NCBI GenBank assembly: GCA_002328185.1
Contig: DCWQ01000035.1
Span: 36,503 to 82,166 of the forward strand
DNA length: 45,664 nt
DNA from: Dehalococcoidia bacterium UBA2158
GTDB lineage: Bacteria > Chloroflexota > Dehalococcoidia > Lucifugimonadales > UBA3495
Direction of reading: 5' to 3'
The translations under genes and the position numbers were made by a program. Below, in pieces: positions 37,361 through 45,329 of this stretch (its first letter is position 1; every line of letters begins with the position of its first letter). The notes beneath the pieces are model-generated. The model ran no database searches and was not told the origin of the DNA. It saw only the letters and a list, made by a program, of their open reading frames with translations.

Positions 37361-38176
37361 ATGATCTACGGCGCGATAACCAACTCGTGGCGAGAGCAGT
37401 TGCTCTCGCACACGGTCAAAGAACTGGTGGGCGCGGCGGTTGAAAAGGGCGCCAAGCACATCGAACTGAGGCAGACTTGCCTGGGAGAATGCGAAGAAGG
37501 GGCCGGAGATGACTGGCGGCCCAATCTGGAGAAGCTACAGGCTGTGGTTGACGCCTATCCATCCCTGACCTTCGACCTGGCCATGGCCTTGCCGTGCTTG
37601 ACGCAGAAGATCGACCCACAAGGCGAGATGTTCCAGGCTGCGCTGGCCGGGGCCAAACTGGTCGGCGGCTCCCAGCCCCACCTCCGGGTGGTTGACCCAT
37701 CTCCTTTGGAAGGACCTTGGTCTACCCTGAGCGACATTCCCGAGGAGGCCCTGGGCCTTACTAGCTTGGCTACCGAGGCCGCGAGCCAGGGCGTGATCAT
37801 GTCCATGGAGAACTCGTCGCTGCCCATCCGCGACATGGCCATGCTGGTGGAACATGTTCGGGGCCTGGTGCCGGAAACCGTCGCAAAAGGACTGGGCCTC
37901 TGCCCCGACCCCACCAACCAACTGCGCCGTTTCCCCGACTCCGACCCATTGGCCGAACTGGACGCGCTGCCATTGGACATGATCAAGATCGTCCATTTCA
38001 AGCAAATCGCAGGCGGAGACAGTCTTCCCAGCGTCGCCGACGGCGACCTCGATTGCCACAAGATGCGGGACATACTAGACGCCAAGGGTTATGCCGGGGC
38101 GGCTATCATGGAGATACCCCCACACGCCGCAGTGTTCGACAACCTAGAATCTAGTTTCCAATACCTGAATTCGTAA
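37361..38176 (+). CDS. Xylose isomerase-like TIM-barrel protein (sugar phosphate isomerase/epimerase family)
   Basis: A 271-residue AP-endonuclease-2/xylose-isomerase-like TIM barrel, a group that isomerises or epimerises sugars and inositols using a divalent metal. Metal-ligand-type residues are visible at I-M-S-M-E-N-S-S (Glu), D-P-T-N (Asp), V-H-F-K-Q (His) and M-E-I-P-P (Glu), in the expected order. The N-terminus M-I-Y-G-A-I-T-N-S-W-R is family-like. AGGAG six bases before the ATG supports the start. It is flanked 5' and 3' by VOC genes with gaps of 15 and 17 bases. That layout links an isomerase with ring-opening or glyoxalase chemistry; the sugar or inositol-like substrate is unknown. 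Confidence 0.82.
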   Translation: MIYGAITNSWREQLLSHTVKELVGAAVEKGAKHIELRQTCLGECEEGAGDDWRPNLEKLQAVVDAYPSLTFDLAMALPCLTQKIDPQGEMFQAALAGAKLVGGSQPHLRVVDPSPLEGPWSTLSDIPEEALGLTSLATEAASQGVIMSMENSSLPIRDMAMLVEHVRGLVPETVAKGLGLCPDPTNQLRRFPDSDPLAELDALPLDMIKIVHFKQIAGGDSLPSVADGDLDCHKMRDILDAKGYAGAAIMEIPPHAAVFDNLESSFQYLNS

Positions 38177-38193
38177 CAGATCGGGAGGGAATC

Positions 38194-38634
38194 ATGGGGC
38201 TTTTAGACGTTCAGGACGTAACTCACTGGTCCATTGCAGTGAACAACCTGGAGGAATCGGAACAGTTCTACGGTGAGTTCCTTGGCCTGGAACATGTGGG
38301 CCGGCTGGGCAACTCGCGGATGACCTGCTTCAAGGTGGCGGAGCACCGGATCCTGCTGGCCGAACGGACCAACCCGCAGGACGTTTCTGCCCAGACCGAG
38401 GAATTCGTGCATCATTCGTTCACGGTTAGCCCCGAGACGCTGCTCAAGGCGTGTAAACTGTTCCTTGAGCGCGATGTTCCCATCGACGGATTGGTGCACC
38501 GCAAACAGGGATTCTTCACGGGCCGGGAACTCTATTTCTTCGACCCCAGCGGTAATAAATTGGAATTACGCGACCCAACCTGGAGCGACGGAATGCCGGA
38601 GCCCAGTGTTGAGGAACTTGCTCAGCAGGCGTAG
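38194..38634 (+). CDS. VOC-family protein, third gene of the VOC-TIM-VOC-LLM operon
   Basis: A 146-residue VOC protein with first ligand H in V-T-H-W-S-I-A-V, second H in V-H-H-S-F-T-V and third E in N-K-L-E-L-R-D. The paired-module pattern is normal (E-Q-F-Y-G-E-F-L-G-L). GGGAGG five bases before the ATG is a strong ribosome binding site. It lies between the TIM-barrel gene and the LLM gene (44-base gap). Its sequence is clearly different from the VOC at 36956, so the operon has two unlike VOC enzymes rather than a duplication. Confidence 0.85.
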   Translation: MGLLDVQDVTHWSIAVNNLEESEQFYGEFLGLEHVGRLGNSRMTCFKVAEHRILLAERTNPQDVSAQTEEFVHHSFTVSPETLLKACKLFLERDVPIDGLVHRKQGFFTGRELYFFDPSGNKLELRDPTWSDGMPEPSVEELAQQA

Positions 38635-38678
38635 AATTACCTCCGCAATAACCCAAATAGCACGAATGGAGTGGCAAC

Positions 38679-39806
38679 ATGACAACGATGGATTTTGGAT
38701 TATTTGATACCTGGAACGCTTTGTACGCCGGTGACAAGGTTCCATGGGACCCCGCCTATTCCGGCGGAGAGATGCTCGAGTCAGAGGCTTACGACAAGAA
38801 CTTTGAGCAGGTCGATCTGGTGGAGTCGGCGGGTTGGGATTATATCTGGCTCGGCGGAGGCCACTTTTCCACACAGGCGAGCATGGACCCCCAGGTCCTC
38901 ATGCTGTCCGCGATCATCGCCGCGCGCACCAAGAACATCAGAATTGGATCGTCGATCCACCGCCCGCTGATGAAGATGGCTAAAGAGGAACTATCGGAAA
39001 GGGCGCTGCCCCACGAACGGTACGCCTTCGACAACCTGATGTTGGATGACCCTTTCCAGACCGCGGAACAGATCTCCATAATCGACCAGGTCAGCAAGGG
39101 TCGGTTCTACTATGGAGCTGGAGCACGGTCTCGCGGTTCTGAGGAACGCCGGGATTACTTCTATGAGTTCTTGGAAGTCATGAAGCAGCTCTGGACGGAG
39201 GACACTTTCTCTGGCTTCGAGGGGAAGTACTACAACTATCCCGCGTTCTACGAGCCGTACTTGTCCATCCCCAAGCCCTACCAGAAGCCCTATCCCCAAA
39301 TGGTGCTGCCGGTGGACAGTTCAGAGAGTTTTATTCCCATGGGCACCCTGGGCTACAAGATCGCCATCGGAGCCGGGAGCTCCACCCACAATCTCAGGGG
39401 GACCACCATCCAACTGCAAGACGTCGCAAGCTACCGGAAAGCCTGGTATGACGCTGGACACGAGGGTGAACCGACAACCGTGGTCCGTATCCCAACTCTG
39501 TTGGCCGACACGAAAGAGGAGGCAGAGCGCCTGAGCGACGACCTCATGGACCTGGCCAAGCGGTATTTCAACGGTAGGATCGGCATCGGTAGCACCGACG
39601 CCGGCTCCGCCAGCCCTGAAACGACCGCTGAGGTCAACCTGTTCGGCACCGCAGAAGATGTGGTCGATAAGATCGAGGTTCTGCGGGAGCAATACGCCAC
39701 AGACGAGATCATGTTCGAGGTCAACTGGACGTCTTCAGTCCCGCGAGATGTCGTGATGAAGACCATACGCATCCTCACCGACAAGGTAATTCCCAAGTTT
39801 AAATAG
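38679..39806 (+). CDS. LLM-class flavin-dependent oxidoreductase, variant without E-H-H
   Basis: A 375-residue luciferase-like protein. The position of the usual E-H-H after the third strand reads G-G-G-H-F-S-T-Q (I-W-L-G-G-G-H-F), so only the last His remains. The later block reads G-R-F-Y-Y-G-A-G-A-R-S-R-G-S rather than G-V-G-R-G. The I-R-I-G-S-S-I-H-R-P-L segment and the C-terminal half (V-V-D-K-I-E-V-L-R-E-Q-Y) are family-like. TGGAG seven bases before the ATG supports the start. It ends the operon with two VOC genes and the TIM barrel, and a good terminator follows. Altered active-site residues suggest a different substrate or cofactor handling than the other four LLM proteins here. Confidence 0.85.
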   Translation: MTTMDFGLFDTWNALYAGDKVPWDPAYSGGEMLESEAYDKNFEQVDLVESAGWDYIWLGGGHFSTQASMDPQVLMLSAIIAARTKNIRIGSSIHRPLMKMAKEELSERALPHERYAFDNLMLDDPFQTAEQISIIDQVSKGRFYYGAGARSRGSEERRDYFYEFLEVMKQLWTEDTFSGFEGKYYNYPAFYEPYLSIPKPYQKPYPQMVLPVDSSESFIPMGTLGYKIAIGAGSSTHNLRGTTIQLQDVASYRKAWYDAGHEGEPTTVVRIPTLLADTKEEAERLSDDLMDLAKRYFNGRIGIGSTDAGSASPETTAEVNLFGTAEDVVDKIEVLREQYATDEIMFEVNWTSSVPRDVVMKTIRILTDKVIPKFK

Positions 39807-39840
39807 ACCAGTCTTAGAAATTTAGCGATCTAGCATGCTG

Positions 39841-39874
39841 AGACCCCGCTCCTTCTGTGGAAAGAGCGGGGTCT
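39841..39874 (+). terminator. Intrinsic terminator of the VOC-TIM-VOC-LLM operon
   Basis: AGACCCCGCTC (39841-39851) pairs perfectly with GAGCGGGGTCT (39864-39874) around a 12-base loop, then TGTTGCTCT. It lies 34 bases past the stop codon of the last gene. Confidence 0.75.
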
Positions 39875-39906
39875 TGTTGCTCTGGTGAAGCCCGGTTCCG
39901 GCGCAA

Positions 39907-39949
39907 AACGAGATTCCTCGTCGGACTGCGGCACTCCTCCGAATGACAG
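39907..39949. repeat. Family A MITE-like half-element
   Basis: AACGAGATTCCTCG (39907-39920) and CCGAATGACAG (39939-39949) match the right half of the elements at 5561 and 29174. The left terminal repeat is missing, so this is a solo half. Confidence 0.7.
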
Positions 39950-39984
39950 TTTTGTGGCAGTGTTCACCGGAGGAGAGACAAAAA

Positions 39985-40022
39985 CCCCTTCCTTCACGCA
40001 CGGGGGAAGGTTAGGATGGGGG
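39985..40022. repeat. Family C repeat (inverted copy)
   Basis: CCCCTTCCTTCACGCACGGG then GGAAGGTTAGGATGGGGG. The GGTTAGG box and paired C/G-rich arms match the copies at 8827, 11236 and 29323. It lies next to the solo family A half, as at 29.2-29.4 kb. Confidence 0.65.
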
Positions 40023-40057
40023 CCTTCCGTGACTCAAGGTATGACGCCCAATCCACC

Positions 40058-41104
40058 CTACCTAAACTTAGGCATGACCGTTTCGGCGAACAACTTCATC
40101 GAAGCGATGACCTTGTCGTGTGCCATATCGCCGAAGGCGAAGTTGGCTCCGAAGTAGCTGATGCCATGCTGGCTCTGCAACCCGCATATCTTCTCAATGC
40201 ATTGGTCCGGCGTGCAGAAGTAGTTGTTGGACAATTCCGACTCGTAGGTGCGCGGTTCGTCCGTCCGCGTCGTCTTCCATTGCTCCAGATCCATGTTTAT
40301 CTCATCGCCCTGGGTAAGCGTGTGCCGGTAGGCGCTGAGGTCCCGCACCCAGGTTATGGCTTTTTCGGGGGTCTCATGAGCCTCTTTCTCATCTTCGGAC
40401 AGGTAGATGAACCGGAAGAAGGGCATCTCGTCCATCTTGGAAACCTTGCCGGCGGCGGCGCACCGGTCGGAATATAGCTTCATCAACGCCAGTGTGTCCT
40501 CCACCGGCGTGAAGTAGGTGGTTAGTACCGGCATGTCCCGTGCGACTGCGACATCGATGCTAGCGGCGGTGCGGGAAACAGCCACGTGCACCGGCGGATG
40601 GGGTTTCTGCAACGGACGGGGGGCAATGGTGATTCCGTCCACCTGGTAATATTCTCCGTGGTAGGTGAAGTCTTCGGTGGTCCATAATCCCAAGATGATG
40701 TCCAGCACCTCACGGAAGCGGTCGTTGCGCGATTCGAAATCGATCTTGAAGTTCCCGTACTCATAGTCGGCCGAACCTCGTCCCACCCCAAGATTCAACC
40801 GGCCGTTGCTGAGCAGGTCCAACATGGCCGCTTCTTCAGCTAGGCGGATCGGGTGATGAAACGGCAGAACGCTGACCCCGGCGCCCAGGCGGATGGTCTT
40901 GGTCTGGGCGGCGATATGTGCAAGGATGGGCATCAATGATGGGAATATCCCATAGCGACTAGAGTGGTGTTCGGCGATCCAGATGGAATCGAAACCCAAT
41001 TCCTCGGCGTACTGGACCTGCTCCAGCACCTCTCCGTAGATGCGGCTCTGGTGGACCGTGTCCTTTTCGGCCCAAGAGGCCGTGAGGAATAGAGCGAACT
41101 TCAT
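40058..41104 (-). CDS. LLM-class flavin-dependent oxidoreductase
   Basis: A 348-residue luciferase-like TIM-barrel protein with a well-preserved set of blocks: M-K-F-A-L-F-L-T (start), E-E-L-G-F-D-S-I-W-I-A-E-H-H-S-S-R-Y-G, T-I-R-L-G-A-G-V-S-V-L-P-F-H-H-P-I-R, L-S-N-G-R-L-N-L-G-V-G-R-G-S and P-R-P-L-Q-K-P-H-P-P. The start is 41104, because the longer frame to 41317 reads across the divergent MFS start and has no family similarity; AAGGAG lies about twelve bases before the ATG. It is divergent from the MFS exporter gene (99-base gap), which may mean that substrate or product export and oxidation are regulated together. This protein most resembles standard alkanal-type LLM enzymes. Confidence 0.9.
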   Translation of the reverse strand: MKFALFLTASWAEKDTVHQSRIYGEVLEQVQYAEELGFDSIWIAEHHSSRYGIFPSLMPILAHIAAQTKTIRLGAGVSVLPFHHPIRLAEEAAMLDLLSNGRLNLGVGRGSADYEYGNFKIDFESRNDRFREVLDIILGLWTTEDFTYHGEYYQVDGITIAPRPLQKPHPPVHVAVSRTAASIDVAVARDMPVLTTYFTPVEDTLALMKLYSDRCAAAGKVSKMDEMPFFRFIYLSEDEKEAHETPEKAITWVRDLSAYRHTLTQGDEINMDLEQWKTTRTDEPRTYESELSNNYFCTPDQCIEKICGLQSQHGISYFGANFAFGDMAHDKVIASMKLFAETVMPKFR

Positions 41105-41203
41105 GACGGTTTTCGACTCCTTAAGGCTGGCGGCGTGCTGGTGCGCGTCCGCCCGTGGGCAATGGCGAGTATATAGCAGGCTGAGGCGGCAGGGAATGGC
41201 GAA

Positions 41204-42430
41204 TTGATTCCACGCTCTGTCTACACCCGCGCTTGGGCATCGTCCCTGCGCTTCCGGGACTTCCGGCTGTTCTGGCTCTCCACCCTGTTCTACTCCTTGG
41301 GCACGGGGATGGAGCACGTGGCGGTGGGGTGGCTGGTCTTCGACATCACCGGCTCGGCCTTCATGGTCGGCATCGCCGCCGCTGCCCGGATGGCGCCCAT
41401 GTTTTTCCTGGGAATATTATCCGGGGCCATGGCCGACTGGCTGGAGCGGCGATTGTTCCTGTTCTTCAGCGCCTTGGGTGGAGTACTGGTCGCGGCGGTC
41501 ATGGCCACGGTTCTGCTGAACGGAGATCCCGCAGTATGGGTGGTGGTCGTTTTGGTCGGCGCCGGAGGCTGCGTCTTCGCCTTCACGTTGACCACCCGGA
41601 ACGCCTACACCTACGACATAGTAGGGCCGGAGCATGCGTTGAACGGACTGTCCTTGAACCAGATGGCCATGCAGGCGGGCGGCATCGCCGGTGCGATCAT
41701 CTCCGGGGCGCTGATCGAGGCGGTCGGGCCGGGCTGGCAGTATCTGGCGGTGGGGGCCAGCTACCTGGCGTCGGCATCTGTTTTGCTGTTGATTGGAAAA
41801 TCCGCCATTACAGCACAGCCGATACGAGAGCCGGTGCTGCAAAACTTGGCCGGGTACGTCCGGTTCCTCAGAGAGAACCAGGTGATCTTCGTCCTGATGT
41901 GCCTGACCTCCGTCACCGAGGTCTTGGGCTTCACCCACATGACTCTGCTGCCAGTCTTCGCCAAAGAAGTGCTGCACGTCGGCCCAGCGGGTCTGGGCTA
42001 CCTTACGGCGGTGCGGCAAGCCGGTGGGCTGCTTGGCCTGGCACTGTTGGCCAACCTTCGGGACTACCGCCGTAAGGGTCTGCTGATGTTCATCATCGCC
42101 ACCGGGTTTGGCCTGGGGTTGATGGCGTTCTCGGTTTCTTCCGCCCTGGTCTATTTCATAATCGTGCTAGCAGCGGTCAACGCCTGCGCTATGTCGGTGG
42201 ACACCCTATACAAGACACTGATGCAGTCCAACGTGCCCGACGAGCAGCGTGGGCGGGCTATGGGCTCATGGGTGCTGAGCATCGGAGTGGCGCCGGTGGG
42301 GCACATGGGCGTGGGCGGTCTGGCCGGGGCCCTGGGCGCGCAGGGAGCGCTGCTGGTCAACGGCGCAGCGCTGGCCGGGATTAGCCTGGCCGCAGCCATC
42401 GTCCTGCCTAAGATACGGCGGTTGGAGTAG
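41204..42430 (+). CDS. MFS transporter (EntS-like), paralogue of 21650
   Basis: A 408-residue major facilitator with about twelve hydrophobic helices. It opens F-R-D-F-R-L-F-W-L-S-T-L-F-Y-S-L-G-T-G-M and has the cytoplasmic loop M-A-D-W-L-E-R-R; both match the same DHA3/EntS branch as the gene at 21650. The start is a TTG at 41204, the first codon in frame, with AGGGA some bases upstream, so the exact start is uncertain. It is divergent from the LLM gene at 40058. Export of a catabolic product or toxic compound is plausible. It ends before a decayed nucleotide cyclase gene. Confidence 0.87.
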   Translation: MIPRSVYTRAWASSLRFRDFRLFWLSTLFYSLGTGMEHVAVGWLVFDITGSAFMVGIAAAARMAPMFFLGILSGAMADWLERRLFLFFSALGGVLVAAVMATVLLNGDPAVWVVVVLVGAGGCVFAFTLTTRNAYTYDIVGPEHALNGLSLNQMAMQAGGIAGAIISGALIEAVGPGWQYLAVGASYLASASVLLLIGKSAITAQPIREPVLQNLAGYVRFLRENQVIFVLMCLTSVTEVLGFTHMTLLPVFAKEVLHVGPAGLGYLTAVRQAGGLLGLALLANLRDYRRKGLLMFIIATGFGLGLMAFSVSSALVYFIIVLAAVNACAMSVDTLYKTLMQSNVPDEQRGRAMGSWVLSIGVAPVGHMGVGGLAGALGAQGALLVNGAALAGISLAAAIVLPKIRRLE

Positions 42431-42655
42431 CTAGGAGGCAGGTCGTTCACCGTCTGGTGCATCATTCTTCTCGATTCGAACACCCTCGGAGAAACGGCGT
42501 GCATGACCACGAATTGTCCGACACCTGCATCATCGACCATGTTGTATGGTTGCGTGGGGGAGCTCCGGTGCACAAGGTTTCTCCGCAGTCGGTGTTGTGG
42601 CGCGCCCTGCTAACGCTGGACCGGAAGATGCATTTCACCGGCGTCCGCGCGCTAT

Positions 42656-43288
42656 ATGGCGTTTTTTAGGCGTGAATCGCAGCCTCAAAAAACCCAATCT
42701 TTGCAATATTTGAGCCGCTCACTGGGAGGTGGGCCGCATCTCCGAGGTTACCGTCCTTTTCGCCGACGTACACGGTTTCACGACGCTGATCCACCAACAC
42801 GGGCCCCAGGAGATCACTCCTTATATCGACGAGTTCTTTCGACGGTGCTCCAATATCGTTGTCGGCCAAGACGGCATCATCGACCACTTCCGTGGCGACG
42901 CAGTCCTGGCGTTCTTCAATGTTCCGGTGAGGCGTGAAGACCATCTGTCTCGGGCCATTAATGTCGAGGAAGAGATTCAGAAAGCGGTCCCGGAAATCAA
43001 TCAAAGCCGGGGGCCCGATCTCTGAAGGCGGGGATCGGCATCACGACCGGTCTGGGACTGGCCACAAACGCCGGGTCGGACACCTGCACCGATTACACCA
43101 TCATGGGCGATGTGGCCAACATGGCCTGAAGGCTGTAAAGCATGGCCAAGCTCGGCGAGATACTGATCCCCAACGAAGTTTACGAAGGTGTTCGGGCCGA
43201 CTACCCCAACGCTGAGGAACGGATGATCGACCTCAAAGGCAACGGCGAGCCGGTGCGGGTCTATTCGCTGGTTTCGCCGGGCGATTAA
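42656..43288 (+). pseudogene. Class III adenylate/guanylate cyclase pseudogene
   Basis: Pieces of one cyclase catalytic domain lie in several frames. V-T-V-L-F-A-D-V-H-G-F-T-T-L (metal-binding Asp) and D-H-F-R-G-D-A-V-L-A-F-F-N (second Asp region) come from the frame at 42729; after a shift near 43010-43022 the other frame gives K-A-G-I-G-I-T-T-G, then D-Y-T-I-M-G-D-V-A-N-M-A, TGA (43127-43129), R-L, TAA (43136-43138), S-M-A-K and the C-terminal end to TAA at 43286-43288. A further shift probably separates the short start M-A-F-F-R-R (42656) from the domain. In live cyclases this stretch reads V-N-x-A-A-R-L-E, so the stops replace conserved residues. No functional enzyme is possible. The 226 bases between this and the MFS gene hold nothing I can assign. 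Confidence 0.9.
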
Positions 43289-43321
43289 CCGGAGTCTGGC
43301 AAGCGCCTTATTGTCCGCCGA

Positions 43322-44155
43322 TCACGCTTGGGAAAGGCACTTGGCCGCGAACTTCTTCATCAGGGCGACGGCCCGGTCCGATTCGGGACCGGCTGTGTTG
43401 CCGAACAGATGGGGCATACCGGGGAATAGCTCCAACTCGATGTCTCCACCGGCCTCCTGAAAGGCAGCCGCGAATCGCTCGGTCACCGGCACCGGCAGAT
43501 TGGTGTCCGCCGTTCCTTGGACGATCAATGTGGGCGGCAGGGCCGATTTTTCTCCCCTCTTAAGTATCTGGAAAGGCGAGCCTTCTTTCATGGCGTCAGT
43601 GGTCCCGAAATACCCCTCGGAAAGCCCTATTATCCGATCATTGCCGGTTTCTTGGACGTACTTGTACCGTTCGTACGGAGCAATGATTGGCCAGCACAGA
43701 AGCAGGTATTTCAAAGTGGCGTCAGCGTCCGAGTCCGGCAGGTCGATGTAACTGTAATCAGGGTGATAGGGCCGCATGGCGCTCAGCGAAATCGTGTGTC
43801 CGCCGCTGGATGAACCTATTCCGCCGACGGTGTTGGGGTCGGCATTGAAGTCGGCTGCCCTGGATTTCAGCCAACGGCTAGCGAGATTTACATCTGCAAC
43901 CTGCGCTGGATATGGGTTATCAGGGGCCTGACGGAAATCCACGGCCGCCACCACGATGCCGCTTTCGGCAAGAGCCCTGTCCATAACTTCGTTCTGAGTT
44001 CGGTCGGCGTTGGTCCAGACCCCTCCATGAACGTCCACCAACGCGGGGAAAGGCCCTGCGCCGGCGGGCTGGTAGACCCGAACGGCCAGCCCGTCCTGGT
44101 ACTCCAACTCTTTGACGGTGATCTCAATCCTATTATCAGGGTCGTATTTGATCAT
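43322..44155 (-). CDS. Alpha/beta hydrolase (HSL/esterase family)
   Basis: A 277-residue carboxylesterase of the hormone-sensitive-lipase type. The oxyanion-hole motif reads V-H-G-G-V-W (the family usually has H-G-G-G/A-F), the nucleophile is in G-S-S-S-G-G, the acid Asp in G-T-A-D-T-N-L-P and the His in G-M-P-H-L-F-G. Start at 44155 (M-I-K-Y-D-P-D-N) is chosen over an upstream GTG at 44167 because of the better upstream GAGAG. It is third in the minus-strand cluster with FAH (46-base gap) and the small muconolactone-isomerase-like gene. Release of a carboxylic acid from an ester or lactone is the likely step. It ends just past the cyclase pseudogene. Confidence 0.88.
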   Translation of the reverse strand: MIKYDPDNRIEITVKELEYQDGLAVRVYQPAGAGPFPALVDVHGGVWTNADRTQNEVMDRALAESGIVVAAVDFRQAPDNPYPAQVADVNLASRWLKSRAADFNADPNTVGGIGSSSGGHTISLSAMRPYHPDYSYIDLPDSDADATLKYLLLCWPIIAPYERYKYVQETGNDRIIGLSEGYFGTTDAMKEGSPFQILKRGEKSALPPTLIVQGTADTNLPVPVTERFAAAFQEAGGDIELELFPGMPHLFGNTAGPESDRAVALMKKFAAKCLSQA

Positions 44156-44200
44156 TGGTACTCTCACGATATATGCGCTTTGGTGTCAGCCGCCCCGGAA

Positions 44201-45217
44201 CTATGAGCGTTTGTACTGATAGTCCTTGGATATGCCTGCTTCAGGCACCGGAGACGGGTTTTTGACCGTGAATCGGTAGCCGGGATCTAGTTTGGGCTTG
44301 GGGCCGATCGTGCCTCGGAGAACGCCGATTGCTTCCACTTCGTGTTCGACAACGTCGCCGGGCTCCAAAAAACGGGCACCAGGATAGCCTTTGCGGATTG
44401 CCTCCCGAATGGAACCGCCGCCGACTGTGCCGCTGCCAATGACGTCACCGGGCACGATGCGGCTGTCTTTGGACGCCCGCTCAACCATGTCGGCAAAGCT
44501 GAAATAGGCGTCTATCGCGGCGCCGTCCTTCAACCACGGGACTCCGTTGACCCTGACCTCGCAGATCAGATCCAGGCGACCGTCTTTCAGGTGGGAGGCT
44601 AGTTCGTCGGTGGTCACCAGCCAGGGGCCGATGGAGGATGCCGTGTCCTTGCCCTTGGCCGGCCCAAGTCCGAAGGCCATCTCGTCCACCTGAAGGTCCC
44701 GGGCACTCCAGTCGTTGAACAACGTGAACCCGGCGATGTGGTCCATGGCGTCCGCCGCCGCTACGTCGTTGCCTTCCTTGCCGATGACACAGCCGATCTC
44801 CAGTTCATAGTCGAACTGCGATGACGCGGAGGGGAATGGTATCTCGGAGTCGGTCCCGTAGATGCACAGTGGGTTGGAGAAGTAGAAGACCGGCATCCGG
44901 TACCAGACCTCGTTGGGCTCGCGGGTCCCCTGGCTGCTTGCGTGCTCTTCGAAGACTATGAAATCCCGCACCGTGGGCGGTTGGATTATGGGAGCGCGAA
45001 GGTTCGCGCCGGCCAGAGGCACCCTGACGGCAGGGGTGTTGCTTGAAAGCGCCTCGCGTATCCTGTCTAGAGGCGAGTCGCCCCGTTCCAACAGTTGTTT
45101 CACGTCATGGATGGTGTGGCTGGTGGCCCCCAACAGGCCGCTGACATCGACGATTTCGTCGTTCTGCAGGACTCCGCAGCGAGGTCCTTTGTCGGTTTGA
45201 TAGGTAAGCAACTTCAT
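44201..45217 (-). CDS. Fumarylacetoacetate hydrolase-family protein
   Basis: A 338-residue FAH-family enzyme, a group that hydrolyses C-C bonds in fumarylpyruvate, acylpyruvates and 2-hydroxy-dienoates or decarboxylates them. The metal-binding stretch F-D-Y-E-L-E-I-G-C-V-I-G-K (about 136-148) supplies the Glu ligands, F-N-D-W-S-A-R-D the Asp, and G-P-W-L-V-T the usual turn. The T-V-G-G-G-S segment near the end is unlike the common G-T-x-x-G-V, so substrate binding may differ. The start is taken as 45217; the longer frame overlaps the next gene and has no family similarity, although GGAGG lies a rather long 13 bases upstream. It lies between the small isomerase-like gene (112-base gap) and the esterase. 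Confidence 0.9.
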   Translation of the reverse strand: MKLLTYQTDKGPRCGVLQNDEIVDVSGLLGATSHTIHDVKQLLERGDSPLDRIREALSSNTPAVRVPLAGANLRAPIIQPPTVRDFIVFEEHASSQGTREPNEVWYRMPVFYFSNPLCIYGTDSEIPFPSASSQFDYELEIGCVIGKEGNDVAAADAMDHIAGFTLFNDWSARDLQVDEMAFGLGPAKGKDTASSIGPWLVTTDELASHLKDGRLDLICEVRVNGVPWLKDGAAIDAYFSFADMVERASKDSRIVPGDVIGSGTVGGGSIREAIRKGYPGARFLEPGDVVEHEVEAIGVLRGTIGPKPKLDPGYRFTVKNPSPVPEAGISKDYQYKRS

Positions 45218-45329
45218 CTTGGTCTTCAATCCTCCAGTAGATCTGCTCCGCCTAGTTAGCAAGGAGGAACAGAGAGGATTACAGCACACGCGCCTGCCAC
45301 GGTCAATGAGAACCTGGGGGCCGGGCGCG

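Noticed and set aside
41105..41317. N-terminal extension of the LLM gene at 40058.
   Set aside because: It overlaps the divergent MFS gene and has no family similarity; the family start M-K-F-A-L-F lies at 41104.
42457..42669. Plus-strand 70-residue open frame between the MFS and cyclase genes.
   Set aside because: No start signal or recognisable domain, and the frame is not conserved in pattern; it probably only fills a gap.
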